A stretch of DNA of 64,000 bases from Arsenicicoccus piscis (GTDB taxonomy: Bacteria > Actinomycetota > Actinomycetes > Actinomycetales > Dermatophilaceae). The notes beneath the pieces are model-generated. The model was not told the DNA's origin. It was given only the letters and a program-made list of their open reading frames with translations, and searched no databases. The position numbers were made by a program, and so were the translations under genes. How positions within the stretch are numbered: the first letter of the stretch is position 1; each line of letters opens with the position of its first letter. Where the stretch lies: positions 248,001 through 312,000 of the forward strand of contig NZ_JAKZHV010000003.1 of the NCBI RefSeq assembly GCF_022568835.1, written 5' to 3'. Shown here piece after piece: positions 25,212 through 32,802 of the stretch.

Positions 25212-26645
25212 TCACCGGCGCCCGGCATTACGCCGCCAGACCTCGGCGCTCAATGCGGTGGAGAAGACGCACCACGCGGCGTACGGCGTCAACGCGCGAC
25301 GGTGGCTGGGGCCCGCTTTCCCCGCCGCTCGGGCCAGGTCGATCGAGCTACCGGCGAGGGCAGTGGCCCAGCCGGTCGCGGCAGGCAGGCTCTTGGCCCG
25401 GAAGAACACCCAACTCCACCCGGTGTTCAACGCCAGATTGACCCCCAACCGGGTCCAGTAGTCCGTCGCACGGTGTGAGTCCTCCGGCGTGTCGCGATCG
25501 ATAAAGGTGGTCACCGCCGAGGCGGACGTCCCAGCGATCGAGGCGTACAACCCGGTCCACACGACCGGAAACACCACGCCCGGCGGTTGCCACGACGGCA
25601 GGTCCAACGACCGATACCAGCGCGATGTCGGGTCTGAAGCGATCGACCCCGCGACGGCAGCGGCCGCAACCGCGGCACCGGCGACGGCAAGGTTTCCCGG
25701 CCCGGTGGACGGCTCGGCCGTCGCCATGGCCCGGTGGACGGCATCGTCGAAACCGGTTGGCCCGCCCGGCAGTTCAGGGACAAACCGATCGATGTCGTGT
25801 TCCTTGCACACCACCTCATGGACCAGGCTCCCGACCAGCGGGCGGGCCACACCCGCCGACACCGGCGTGACCAGGCCGATCCAGAGCCCGGCCAGCCCGG
25901 GCGTCAGAACCGGCACGGTAACCACGACACGGGGTCGCATCTCCATGACCGTCGCGAAGCGCTTGATCATCTGGGCGTAGGTCAGTACGTCCGGGCCGCC
26001 GATGTCGAAGGTGCGATTCACCTCGCGGGGCAGCGTGGCCGCCCCGACCAGGTAGTGAAGGGCGTCGTCGATCGCGATCGGCTGGATGCGGTTGTTCAAC
26101 CACGCCGGGGCGATCATCGCCGGGAGCCGCTCGGTGAGGAAGCGCAGCATCCGGAAGGACACCGATCCCTCGCCGAGGACGACTGCCGCCTGCAGCACCG
26201 CGGACGGCACCTCCGACGCCAAGAAGATCTCGCCGACCTCCACACGTGAGGCCAGGTGCTCGGACAGTTCACCGGAGGGGTGCAGGCCGGACAGGTAGAC
26301 CAGTCGGGACGCGTCGGCCCGCTCAGCGGCGCTGGCGAAACGGGCGGCCAAATCACGATCGCGGGCCCGGAAGTCCCCCTTGCCGTCCATCGAGTGCAGC
26401 AGGTAGTAGGCGACATCCACACCGTCCAGGGCGCGGTAGAGGTCGTCGTCCTCACCGGCGTCGCCCGTGACGATGTCGACAGCGTCGTGCCAGGGCCGGT
26501 TCTCCAGTTTGCTGGCGTCGCGGGTGAGCACCCGCACCCGCCAGCCCGCGTCGAGCAACGGCTGCACCAGCAGGCCCCCGATGTAACCGGTGACCCCGGT
26601 CACGAGAGCCAGCCCGTGCTCGGGCATAGAAGACGGATCGGTCAT
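25212..26645 (-). CDS. NAD(P)-binding SDR-like protein fused to a TspO/MBR domain
   Basis: The 477-residue protein starts with an extended SDR/NmrA-type domain: LALVTGVTGYIGGLLVQPLL (nucleotide loop), DVAYYLLHSM, LVYLSGLHPSG and NRTFDIGGPDVLTYAQM (about 1-300). The C-terminal ~160 residues are a TspO/MBR (tryptophan-rich sensory) domain of five segments: RSLDLPSWQPPGVVFPVVWT, the hallmark PPxWxFPxxW-like motif, and NLALNTGWSWVFF. TspO proteins bind porphyrins and affect tetrapyrrole/carotenoid regulation in other bacteria. The fusion joins redox enzyme and membrane sensor. ATG 26645 is chosen for a GAGGTGAG site; GTG 26654 overlaps the upstream stop. Confidence 0.85.
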   Translation of the reverse strand: MTDPSSMPEHGLALVTGVTGYIGGLLVQPLLDAGWRVRVLTRDASKLENRPWHDAVDIVTGDAGEDDDLYRALDGVDVAYYLLHSMDGKGDFRARDRDLAARFASAAERADASRLVYLSGLHPSGELSEHLASRVEVGEIFLASEVPSAVLQAAVVLGEGSVSFRMLRFLTERLPAMIAPAWLNNRIQPIAIDDALHYLVGAATLPREVNRTFDIGGPDVLTYAQMIKRFATVMEMRPRVVVTVPVLTPGLAGLWIGLVTPVSAGVARPLVGSLVHEVVCKEHDIDRFVPELPGGPTGFDDAVHRAMATAEPSTGPGNLAVAGAAVAAAAVAGSIASDPTSRWYRSLDLPSWQPPGVVFPVVWTGLYASIAGTSASAVTTFIDRDTPEDSHRATDYWTRLGVNLALNTGWSWVFFRAKSLPAATGWATALAGSSIDLARAAGKAGPSHRRALTPYAAWCVFSTALSAEVWRRNAGRR

Positions 26646-26650
26646 GCGAC

Positions 26651-27220
26651 TCACCTCAGTGCGTCAAGGATGGCGGGCAGAAGGAACAACATGGACCCCG
26701 ACCAGCCGATGTGCAGCACGATCGGGCCGAGGATGCCGCCGGTGACGCGGCGCTGCAGGCCGGTCAGCAGTCCGAGCACGGCAGCGGCGAGCACCAGCAG
26801 CGGGACACCCGCCCCGATGGTGGTCAGGGTGTAGATGATCGTCGACAGGATGACGGCGTAGCGGCGCCCCAAGGCGGCGAACAGCGCCCCTCGAAAGTAC
26901 AACTCTTCACCGATCCCGTTGACGACGACGATCAGGAAGACGACCAGCAGCGAACCGTAGCGCGCATGGTTGAGCAAGCTATCAACCGGCTCACGCAGGG
27001 CCGGGATTCGTGAGATCGCGACAGCGCCCGCGCAGAACACGACGACCAGTAGGGTCGCCAGGGCCAACGCCTGAACGACGGGTCGGGCATTGGAGCGACC
27101 CGACCGGGTCCAGGCGCTGCCTAGGTGCAGCGGCCCTGAGATAAGAGCCCCGCAGATCCACACCCCGGCCAGCCCGAACGTTGCCCAGTAGAACAATGGA
27201 TCACCGGCGGGAATGGGGCC
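26651..27220 (-). pseudogene. CPBP (CAAX-protease-like) membrane protein, 5' end removed at the IS3 boundary
   Basis: The readable part has four to five hydrophobic segments and the CPBP motif EELYFRGALF with its Glu pair, then GLQRRVTGGILGPIVLHIGW with the late His. The group is often found beside actinobacterial carotenoid genes. The annotatable start is TTG 27196, but the frame continues sensibly upstream (GPIPAGDPLFYW) to 27220, where the IS3 end begins and a TAA closes it. The true N-terminus and promoter are therefore lost. It may still be expressed from TTG 27196 or from an IS promoter. Its stop overlaps the SDR-TspO gene. Confidence 0.75.
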
Positions 27221-27250
27221 TTACCCCCGGATCTTGGACACGGGGTGTGA

Positions 27251-28147
27251 TTACGCGGCGGTTGGCAGCGTAGCGGCCCGGCGGGCCTCGTAGGTGGACG
27301 GGGAGAGGTAGCCGCACCAGCTGTGACGGCGGCGGGTGTTGTAGCGGACGAGCCATCTGAAGACCTGCCGGCGGCAGGTCAGCTCGTCGGGCCAGCAGGC
27401 GGTGTCTTGGAGGACCTCGCGCTTCATCGTGGCGTTGAACGACTCCGCGAGTGCGTTGTCGGCCGACGAGCCGACGGCGCCCATCGACTGGGTGACGCCG
27501 AACTTCTTGCAGAGCTGGGCGTAGGCCTTGGAGCAGTAGACCGACCCGTGGTCGCTGTGGAAGATCGCGCCCTTGAGGCTGTCTCGGGTCGCGGCCGCGA
27601 CGTTCAACGCTTCCTCGACGAGTTCGGTGCGCATGTGGTCGGCGATCGCCCAGCCGGCGAGCCGTCGGGAGTAGCAGTCGATCACGGTCGCCAGGTACAG
27701 ATTCGTCCCGTCCGCGAGCGGGAGGTAGGTGATGTCGCCGACGTAGCGCCGGTTGGGGCGCTCGGCGGTGAAGTCGCGCTGGAGCAGGTCGGGGTACTTC
27801 TGCCCCGACGGCTCGGGGATCGTGGTCCGCACCCGCCGCCTCTTCACATAGCCACGGATGCCCTCGGCCCGCATCACCCGCGCGACGCGCTTGTGGTTGA
27901 CCCGCTCACCGGCAGGGGTGTTGTCGTTGAGCTCGGCGGTGACCCGCGGCGCACCGCAAGTGTTGTCCTCGGCGTGGACGGCCCTGATCCGCTCCGCGAG
28001 CTCGGCATCGGCCCGAGCTCGCTCTTCGCGTGCCGGGGCTGCCTTGAGCCAGGCGTAGTAGGAGGAGCGCTCGATCTCGACGAGCTCGCACAGTCGCTTC
28101 ACCTCGAAGGTGGCGGAGTTGTCGGCGACGAACTGGAAGCGACTCAC
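27251..28147 (-). CDS. IS3-family transposase OrfB (DDE integrase)
   Basis: The 298-residue catalytic protein has an N-terminal HTH_21-like region (SATFEVKRLCELVEIERSSY), then an integrase core. The DDE residues are visible in VGDITYLPLADG (first Asp), FHSDHGSVYCS (second Asp) and NALAESFNATMKREV (Glu), with the terminal YNTRRRHSWCGYLSP motif. GTG 28147 overlaps the OrfA stop (GTGA). Many IS3 elements make an OrfAB fusion by -1 frameshifting; I did not find an obvious A-rich slippery site, so coupling by the overlap is an alternative. It appears intact. Confidence 0.92.
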   Translation of the reverse strand: MSRFQFVADNSATFEVKRLCELVEIERSSYYAWLKAAPAREERARADAELAERIRAVHAEDNTCGAPRVTAELNDNTPAGERVNHKRVARVMRAEGIRGYVKRRRVRTTIPEPSGQKYPDLLQRDFTAERPNRRYVGDITYLPLADGTNLYLATVIDCYSRRLAGWAIADHMRTELVEEALNVAAATRDSLKGAIFHSDHGSVYCSKAYAQLCKKFGVTQSMGAVGSSADNALAESFNATMKREVLQDTACWPDELTCRRQVFRWLVRYNTRRRHSWCGYLSPSTYEARRAATLPTAA

Positions 28148-28512
28148 CAGCGCGTCTCCCCGGCGAAATACTTGGCCGCCCGCTGCAGGATCTCCCGCTC
28201 GGTGGTGAGCTTGGTGGTCTCGGCCCGCAGCGCCGCGTTCTCGGCCTCCAGTCGGTCGATCTTCTGCTCCGGCGTCTCACCTTCGGGCGCCGAGGAGTTC
28301 TTCCTCGACGGCCTGGACTGCAGTGGGCTGGAGGTCAACGTCCCGTCAGCAGCGGTCTTCTTGCCGGTCCCGTAGACCTCGAGCCAACCCCGCAGCGTGC
28401 CACGCACGATGCCGAGGTCCTCGGCGATGCCGCGGACCGTGGCACCCGGGGTGGACTCGTACAAGTCGACGGCCTGACGACGGAACTCCTCGGAATAGTT
28501 CTTCCTAGCCAT
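28144..28512 (-). CDS. IS3-family transposase OrfA
   Basis: A 122-residue protein with an N-terminal HTH (ARKNYSEEFRRQAVDLYEST, RGIAEDLGIVRGTLRGW) and a C-terminal leucine-zipper-like coiled coil (PEQKIDRLEAENAALRAETT) for multimerisation. OrfA binds the terminal repeats. ATG 28512 is chosen because the family begins ARK(N/S)YS. It appears intact. Confidence 0.9.
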   Translation of the reverse strand: MARKNYSEEFRRQAVDLYESTPGATVRGIAEDLGIVRGTLRGWLEVYGTGKKTAADGTLTSSPLQSRPSRKNSSAPEGETPEQKIDRLEAENAALRAETTKLTTEREILQRAAKYFAGETRW

Positions 28513-28579
28513 GATTCTCGGATCATCTCGCTTCCCCAGCACCACGTGCTGGATTCAGCGTGTCCAAGAACCGGGGTCA

Positions 28580-28933
28580 GGCCCCGTCGCCGTCCTCGGC
28601 ATCGGCGACCGGCTCGGTCACCGCCCGAGCGAGCTCTCCGGCGGCCAGCAGCAGCGGGTCGCCGTGGCGCGGGCACTGGTGACCCGGCCGGACGTGATCT
28701 TCGCGGACGAGCCGACGGGTGCGCTCGACTCGGTCTCGGGCCAAGAGCTGCTCTCCTTCTTGCGGCGGTGCGTGGACGAGCTCGGTCAGACCGTCGTCAT
28801 GGTCACCCACGACCCGGCCGCCGCGGCGCACGCCGACCGGGTGGTCCTGCTGGCGGACGGCCAGGTGGCGGGCGAGCTGGCCGACCCCACCGTCGACTCG
28901 GTGCTCGAAGCCCTGCGCGGACTGGGAGCCTGA
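28580..28933 (+). pseudogene. ABC transporter ATP-binding protein (MacB/LolD-type), 5' end lost at IS3
   Basis: Only the C-terminal ~117 residues remain: the ABC signature [17 protein letters not shown], Walker [15 protein letters not shown], and the H-loop VVMVTHDPAAAAHADRV. Walker A and Q-loop are missing because the coding sequence begins at the right end of the IS3 element. It cannot bind ATP normally. It is directly followed by its permease, so the exporter has no intact ATPase in this window. Translation from inside the IS (ATG 28511) is possible but would give a non-functional fragment. Confidence 0.85.
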
Positions 28934-28935
28934 CC

Positions 28936-31476
28936 ATGGGTTCTACTGTGCAGCTTGCTGTTTCGTCCGTCCGCGGGCAGGGCCGGCGGCTCGTGAGCGC
29001 GCTCGTGGCCGTCGTCCTCGCCGTGGCCTTCGTGGCTGTCACCCTGCTGACCGGGGCCACGCTGGAGCACAGCCTCACCCGGGTGGTCACCGACGAGGTG
29101 GGTGACGCGTCCGTCGTGGTCACTGCCGCTGACGGATCCCGAGGCGCCGGTGCGCGGGTCCCGCTGTCCTCCGTAGACCGCATCGACGCACTGCCCGGGG
29201 TCGAGACCGTCTCGGGGGCGGTCGCGTCGCTCGTGCAGGCGCGCCTGTCGGGGCAGGACGTCGTGATCATGGCGCGCACCCCGCGCCCCGACGACGGAGC
29301 GCTGACCTCCGGTCGTCGTCCCGCGGCCACCGGTGAGGTCGCCGTCTCGAGCCGGCTGGCCGAGGAGGGCAAGCTCTCGGTCGGCAGCACCCTGACCCTC
29401 GTGCCACCCGCGCCGGACCAGCCCGCACCCACCGCCCGCGTGGTCGGCGTGATCGAGCCGTCGGGTCTGGTAGCGATGCCGCAGACGGTGTACGCCGGTG
29501 CGGTGGACATCGGTCGGTGGACGGGGCAGCCGGGCTACAGCGAGCTCCTGGTCAAGGGGACCGGCGACCCGGGGGCGCTGCGCGAGCAGGTCAGGGCGCT
29601 GCCCGGGCTCATCGGCAACGGCACCACCGTGCGCACCGGGTCCGACGAGATCGCTTCGCGCATCAGCGATCTCGGGGCGAGTACCCGCGTCCTCACGCTG
29701 CTGCTGCTGGGCTTCGCGGGGATCGCGGTGCTCGTGTCGAGCATGGTCATCGCCAACACGTTCGGCATCCTGCTCGCCCAGCGCACCCGTGAGCTGGCCC
29801 TGCTGCGCTGCGTCGGCGCGCGTCGACGCCAGGTGTTCGGCTCCGTCGTCGTCGAGGCGCTGTTGCTCGGGCTGCTCGGATCGCTCGTGGGGCTGGCCGC
29901 CGGCCTGGGACTGGCCCAGGTGCTGATCCGGTCGACGCGCGGGACGGCCGTCGAGCTGGGCTCGCTGCACGTCACCCCCACCGCGCTGCTCGTCCCCGTG
30001 CTCGTGGGCGTGGTGGTGACCGTGCTGGCCTCGGTCGTCCCGGCTCGTCGGGCCACCCGGGTGGCACCGCTGGCTGCGTTGCGGCCCACGGGTGCGGTCG
30101 CTGCCCGGCGGCTCGGGCGGGTGCGGCTCGGCGTCGGGCTGGTCCTGGCGGCGGTCGGGGGAGCCCTGCTGGTGCTCGGCGCGTCGGGCCCCTCGCTCCC
30201 GCTCGGCCTGGCCGGAGGCGTGCTCAGCTTCGTCGGCGTGCTGCTGCTGTCGGTGGTGCTCGTGCCCGCGCTGGCCCGTGCGGTCGGCGGGGTGGCCGGC
30301 CGGTTGACCGGGGTGCCGGGCGAGCTCGCGGCGGACAACACGGCGCGCAACCCGCAGCGGGCCGCGACCACGGCGTCGGCCCTGCTCGTGGGCGTCGCCC
30401 TGATCACGATGATGAGCGTGGGCGCGGCCACGGCCCAGCGCGGGGTCGACGACGAGATCGACCGCCGGTCCCCGGTCGACGTCGCGCTGCACCTCGACAC
30501 GGCGTCCGTGCCGCCGGCCCTCACGAGCGCGCTCGCCGCCGACCGGGACGTGCGCGCCTCCGGCACCGTCTGGTCGCCCCGGGCGGAGGTGCCCCTCACC
30601 CTCGCGGGCTCGGCGGGTGGCTCGACTGGTGGCTCGGCCGCTGGTTCGTCGGACGGCTCGGCCGCCGACGCCGGTCGCCCCCTGTCGATGTCGGTGCAGG
30701 CGGTGAGCCCGGAGGCGGCGCGCGCGAGCCGCTACCCGGCCTACTTCGTCGGCCTGGCGCCGGGGACCGTGCTGCTGCCGGCGTCGCTGGACGTCGCGGA
30801 CGGTGCGTCGGTCGTCGTCGGGCAGGGCGCGAAGGCCGTGACCCTGCGGGCCTCGGTGTCGCCGGACCGGATGGACGCCGCCGTCGTCACGCCGGAGACG
30901 CTGCGCCGCCTCGACCCCGCTGCCACCAGCGCGGTCTGGGTGCGCCTCGCCGACGGCGTCGACACCTCCGCCGCGGTCGGCCGGGTCGGCGAGACGGCCC
31001 AGCGGGTCGTCCCCGGCGTCCAGGTCGACCCCCTCGCCCTGTCCCGCCAGGAGGTGCAGGACCAGGTGCAGATCGTGCTGCTCGTCGTCACCGGGCTGCT
31101 CGCCGTCGCCGTGCTCATCTCGCTGGTGGGCATCGGCAACACCGTCAGCCTGTCCGTGCTCGAGCGCAACCAGGAGTCCGGCCTGCTGCGCGCCCTCGGG
31201 CTCACGCGGCGTCAGCTGCGGCGGACGTTCGGCCTCGAGGCGATCCTGCTCGCGCTGGTGGGGGTGCTGCTCGGGCTCGGTCTTGGGTTGGTCTACGGGT
31301 GGGCGGGGGCGCACGCGCTGCTGAGCGGCGAGGTGACCCACGTCGGTCTCGTCGTCCCCTGGGAGCGGCTGGCGCTGGTCGCGGTGATCGCCGTCGGTGC
31401 CGGCTGGCTCGCGTCGGTGCTGCCCGCCCGACGGGCCGCACGGGTCAGCCCGGCAGCAGCGCTGGCAGCGGAGTAG
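28936..31476 (+). CDS. FtsX/MacB-type ABC transporter permease
   Basis: The 846-residue permease has an N-terminal segment ([17 protein letters not shown]), a large extracytoplasmic MacB-PCD-like domain (about 45-240), a first FtsX domain (about 250-390, including [20 protein letters not shown]), a second extracytoplasmic domain and a second FtsX domain at the C-terminus ([20 protein letters not shown]). Such proteins couple cytosolic ATPases to extrusion of lipoproteins, peptides or drugs. A Gly/Ser-rich low-complexity loop lies near residues 556-580. It starts two bases after the ATPase stop. Its partner ATPase is truncated, so its present activity is doubtful. Confidence 0.9.
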   Translation: MGSTVQLAVSSVRGQGRRLVSALVAVVLAVAFVAVTLLTGATLEHSLTRVVTDEVGDASVVVTAADGSRGAGARVPLSSVDRIDALPGVETVSGAVASLVQARLSGQDVVIMARTPRPDDGALTSGRRPAATGEVAVSSRLAEEGKLSVGSTLTLVPPAPDQPAPTARVVGVIEPSGLVAMPQTVYAGAVDIGRWTGQPGYSELLVKGTGDPGALREQVRALPGLIGNGTTVRTGSDEIASRISDLGASTRVLTLLLLGFAGIAVLVSSMVIANTFGILLAQRTRELALLRCVGARRRQVFGSVVVEALLLGLLGSLVGLAAGLGLAQVLIRSTRGTAVELGSLHVTPTALLVPVLVGVVVTVLASVVPARRATRVAPLAALRPTGAVAARRLGRVRLGVGLVLAAVGGALLVLGASGPSLPLGLAGGVLSFVGVLLLSVVLVPALARAVGGVAGRLTGVPGELAADNTARNPQRAATTASALLVGVALITMMSVGAATAQRGVDDEIDRRSPVDVALHLDTASVPPALTSALAADRDVRASGTVWSPRAEVPLTLAGSAGGSTGGSAAGSSDGSAADAGRPLSMSVQAVSPEAARASRYPAYFVGLAPGTVLLPASLDVADGASVVVGQGAKAVTLRASVSPDRMDAAVVTPETLRRLDPAATSAVWVRLADGVDTSAAVGRVGETAQRVVPGVQVDPLALSRQEVQDQVQIVLLVVTGLLAVAVLISLVGIGNTVSLSVLERNQESGLLRALGLTRRQLRRTFGLEAILLALVGVLLGLGLGLVYGWAGAHALLSGEVTHVGLVVPWERLALVAVIAVGAGWLASVLPARRAARVSPAAALAAE

Positions 31477-31515
31477 CCCACGGCTCGTGGCAGTGCTCCG
31501 TAGTCCCGCAGCACG

Positions 31516-31586
31516 GCCGAGACGGCGGTCGCGGACCGAGGTGGCTGGTCTACCAGCCGGTTTCGGTCACCGACCGCCGTCTCGGC
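31516..31586. repeat. Long intergenic hairpin, likely bidirectional terminator
   Basis: Bases 31516-31531 (GCCGAGACGGCGGTCG) pair with 31571-31586, and an inner arm (about 31534-31548, ACCGAGGTGGCTGGT) pairs with 31552-31567, giving an almost continuous stem of about 32 bp with a tiny loop. It lies between the convergent permease and DUF4235 genes. The outer word recurs in the non-coding region at 36447-36468, so it is probably a copy of a dispersed element. Confidence 0.65.
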
Positions 31587-31632
31587 GAGTGGTGCTGCTG
31601 TGGTGGTGCTGTGTGAGGTGGGGTGGTGCTGC

Positions 31633-31944
31633 TCAGTCGGCCTTGTTCGACATGGCGTCGAGCTTCTGGTCGAAGTGGTCGGTCACGTGCTCGTCACGCT
31701 CGAGGGCGTGCATGTAGTAGCCCGCGGCCTTGCGCTGGGTGAGCAGCTTGGCGATGCCGACGACGAGCCCGGAGAGCGCGGCGAAGGCGATCGCCTCCTT
31801 CCAGTCGACCTCGGGGTTTGTCGGGTCGGAGGGGGCCTCCTTGCCGGTGGCCTTCTGCCAGCCCTGCGTGACGACCTTGTTGGCCACCGTTCCGACGAGC
31901 ACCGCCGCGGCGGTGCCGATGATCTTCCACACTTGCGGTCCCAT
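31633..31944 (-). CDS. DUF4235 domain membrane protein
   Basis: A 103-residue protein with two hydrophobic segments (VWKIIGTAAAVLVGTVANKV and AIAFAALSGLVVGIAKLLTQ) joined by a polar loop with PTNPEVDWKEA, the DUF4235 pattern common in actinobacteria. The C-terminal ~30 residues are charged and soluble. Its function is unknown; small size and two segments suggest an envelope accessory protein. ATG 31944 is used because the family begins with the first membrane segment. It is divergent from the TPP riboswitch. Confidence 0.85.
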   Translation of the reverse strand: MGPQVWKIIGTAAAVLVGTVANKVVTQGWQKATGKEAPSDPTNPEVDWKEAIAFAALSGLVVGIAKLLTQRKAAGYYMHALERDEHVTDHFDQKLDAMSNKAD

Positions 31945-31990
31945 GACTGGAGTCTCACACGATTTCCGGTGTAGCGTCACGTTTTGCACG

Positions 31991-32077
31991 ACAGGGGAGC
32001 GCAGCGAGCGCTGAGAGTGTGGCAGGACGCCACAGACCCTCGAACCTGATCCGGTTAGTACCGGCGAAGGGAGTCGG
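31991..32077 (+). promoter_or_regulatory. TPP riboswitch (THI element)
   Basis: The conserved aptamer blocks are present in order: GGGGAGC (31994-32000), GCTGAGAG (32010-32017), GACCCTCGAACCTGATCCGG, and TAGTACCGGCGAAGGGAGT ending near 32074. This binds thiamine pyrophosphate and switches off the downstream gene, which is the thiamine/HMP transporter component ykoE. The 80 bases between aptamer and ATG 32158 contain short hairpins (CATCCGGATG, GGCACCGTGCC) and a CCCCCTCT stretch able to pair with the ribosome site, so control of translation initiation is likely. Confidence 0.95.
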
Positions 32078-32157
32078 GATCTTCTGCATCCATCCGGATG
32101 CCCCCTCTGTGAACGGGTCGGCACCGTGCCGCCCCGCATGGAGACAGGACACGCATC

Positions 32158-32802
32158 ATGAATCCTCGGACGGACACCAGCACGCGCTCCGGGCGCACTG
32201 CCTCCGGGCGCTCGCTCTTCGCCTGGCGCGGCATCGACTTCGTGGTCGGTGCGATGCTCGCCGTAGGCCTCGGGGTCGCGTTCTGGGGCTTCGACACCTT
32301 TCTCTACCCCGTGCTCAACGGCGCCACGGCGGGCTACCCCCCGATCGGGGGCCTGATGCTCGGCATCTGGCTGCTCCCCGCCGTCGCGGGAGCCCTGCTG
32401 ATCCGCCGCCCCGGTGCCGCGATCTACGTCGAGATCATCGCCGCCGTGGTGGAGGCGCTGCTCGGAAACCGTTGGGGCGCAGCGGTCCTCGTGTCCGGCT
32501 TCCTGCAGGGGCTGGGCGTGTCGGTGGCCTTCGGGCTGCTGCGGTGGCGCCGCTTCGACGTGTCCGCCGCGATGCTCGGTGGTGTGCTGGCCGCGGTCTT
32601 CGAGATCGCGGCGTACGAGTGGTGGTCCTACTACCCCGACTTCAGCTGGACGCAGAAGCTCGTCTACCTCGGCTGCGGCATGCTCTCCGGCGCCGTGATC
32701 GCCGGCCTCGGCGGGTTCGCGCTGGTGCGTGCCCTCGCCCGCGCCGGTGCCGTCAACGCCTTCCCGGTCGCCCAGGAGGCCCGCGAGAACGCGCTGCGGT
32801 GA
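32158..32802 (+). CDS. ykoE: ECF transporter substrate-binding component YkoE
   Basis: The 214-residue membrane protein is the S component of a thiamine/hydroxymethylpyrimidine ECF transporter. After a polar ~20-residue N-terminus, RGIDFVVGAMLAVGLGVAFW begins the first of about six segments. ILYPVLNGAT-like FLYPVLNGATAGYPPIGGLM and YVEIIAAVVEALLGNRWG follow, as in YkoE. It captures the pyrimidine or thiamine and works with the ATPases and EcfT protein encoded next. The TPP riboswitch upstream supports the substrate. Its stop overlaps the next start (GTGA at 32799-32802). Confidence 0.93.
   Translation: MNPRTDTSTRSGRTASGRSLFAWRGIDFVVGAMLAVGLGVAFWGFDTFLYPVLNGATAGYPPIGGLMLGIWLLPAVAGALLIRRPGAAIYVEIIAAVVEALLGNRWGAAVLVSGFLQGLGVSVAFGLLRWRRFDVSAAMLGGVLAAVFEIAAYEWWSYYPDFSWTQKLVYLGCGMLSGAVIAGLGGFALVRALARAGAVNAFPVAQEARENALR

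Larger units (their letters stand above)
27221..28579 (-). mobile_element. IS3-family insertion sequence
   Basis: A 1.36-kb element with two overlapping transposase frames and imperfect terminal inverted repeats. The left end is TTACCCCCGGATCTTGGACA and the right end, read inward, is TGACCCCGGTTCTTGGACAC. Flanks share GGCC (27217-27220 and 28580-28583), a possible 4-bp target duplication, though so short a match in GC-rich DNA may be chance. The left terminus has TT where TG is expected. Genes on both sides lack their 5' ends. Confidence 0.85.

Noticed and set aside
28786-31341. 851-codon open frame on the minus strand
   Set aside because: Antisense to the FtsX-type permease. Composition is His/Arg/Gln-rich and no motif is present.
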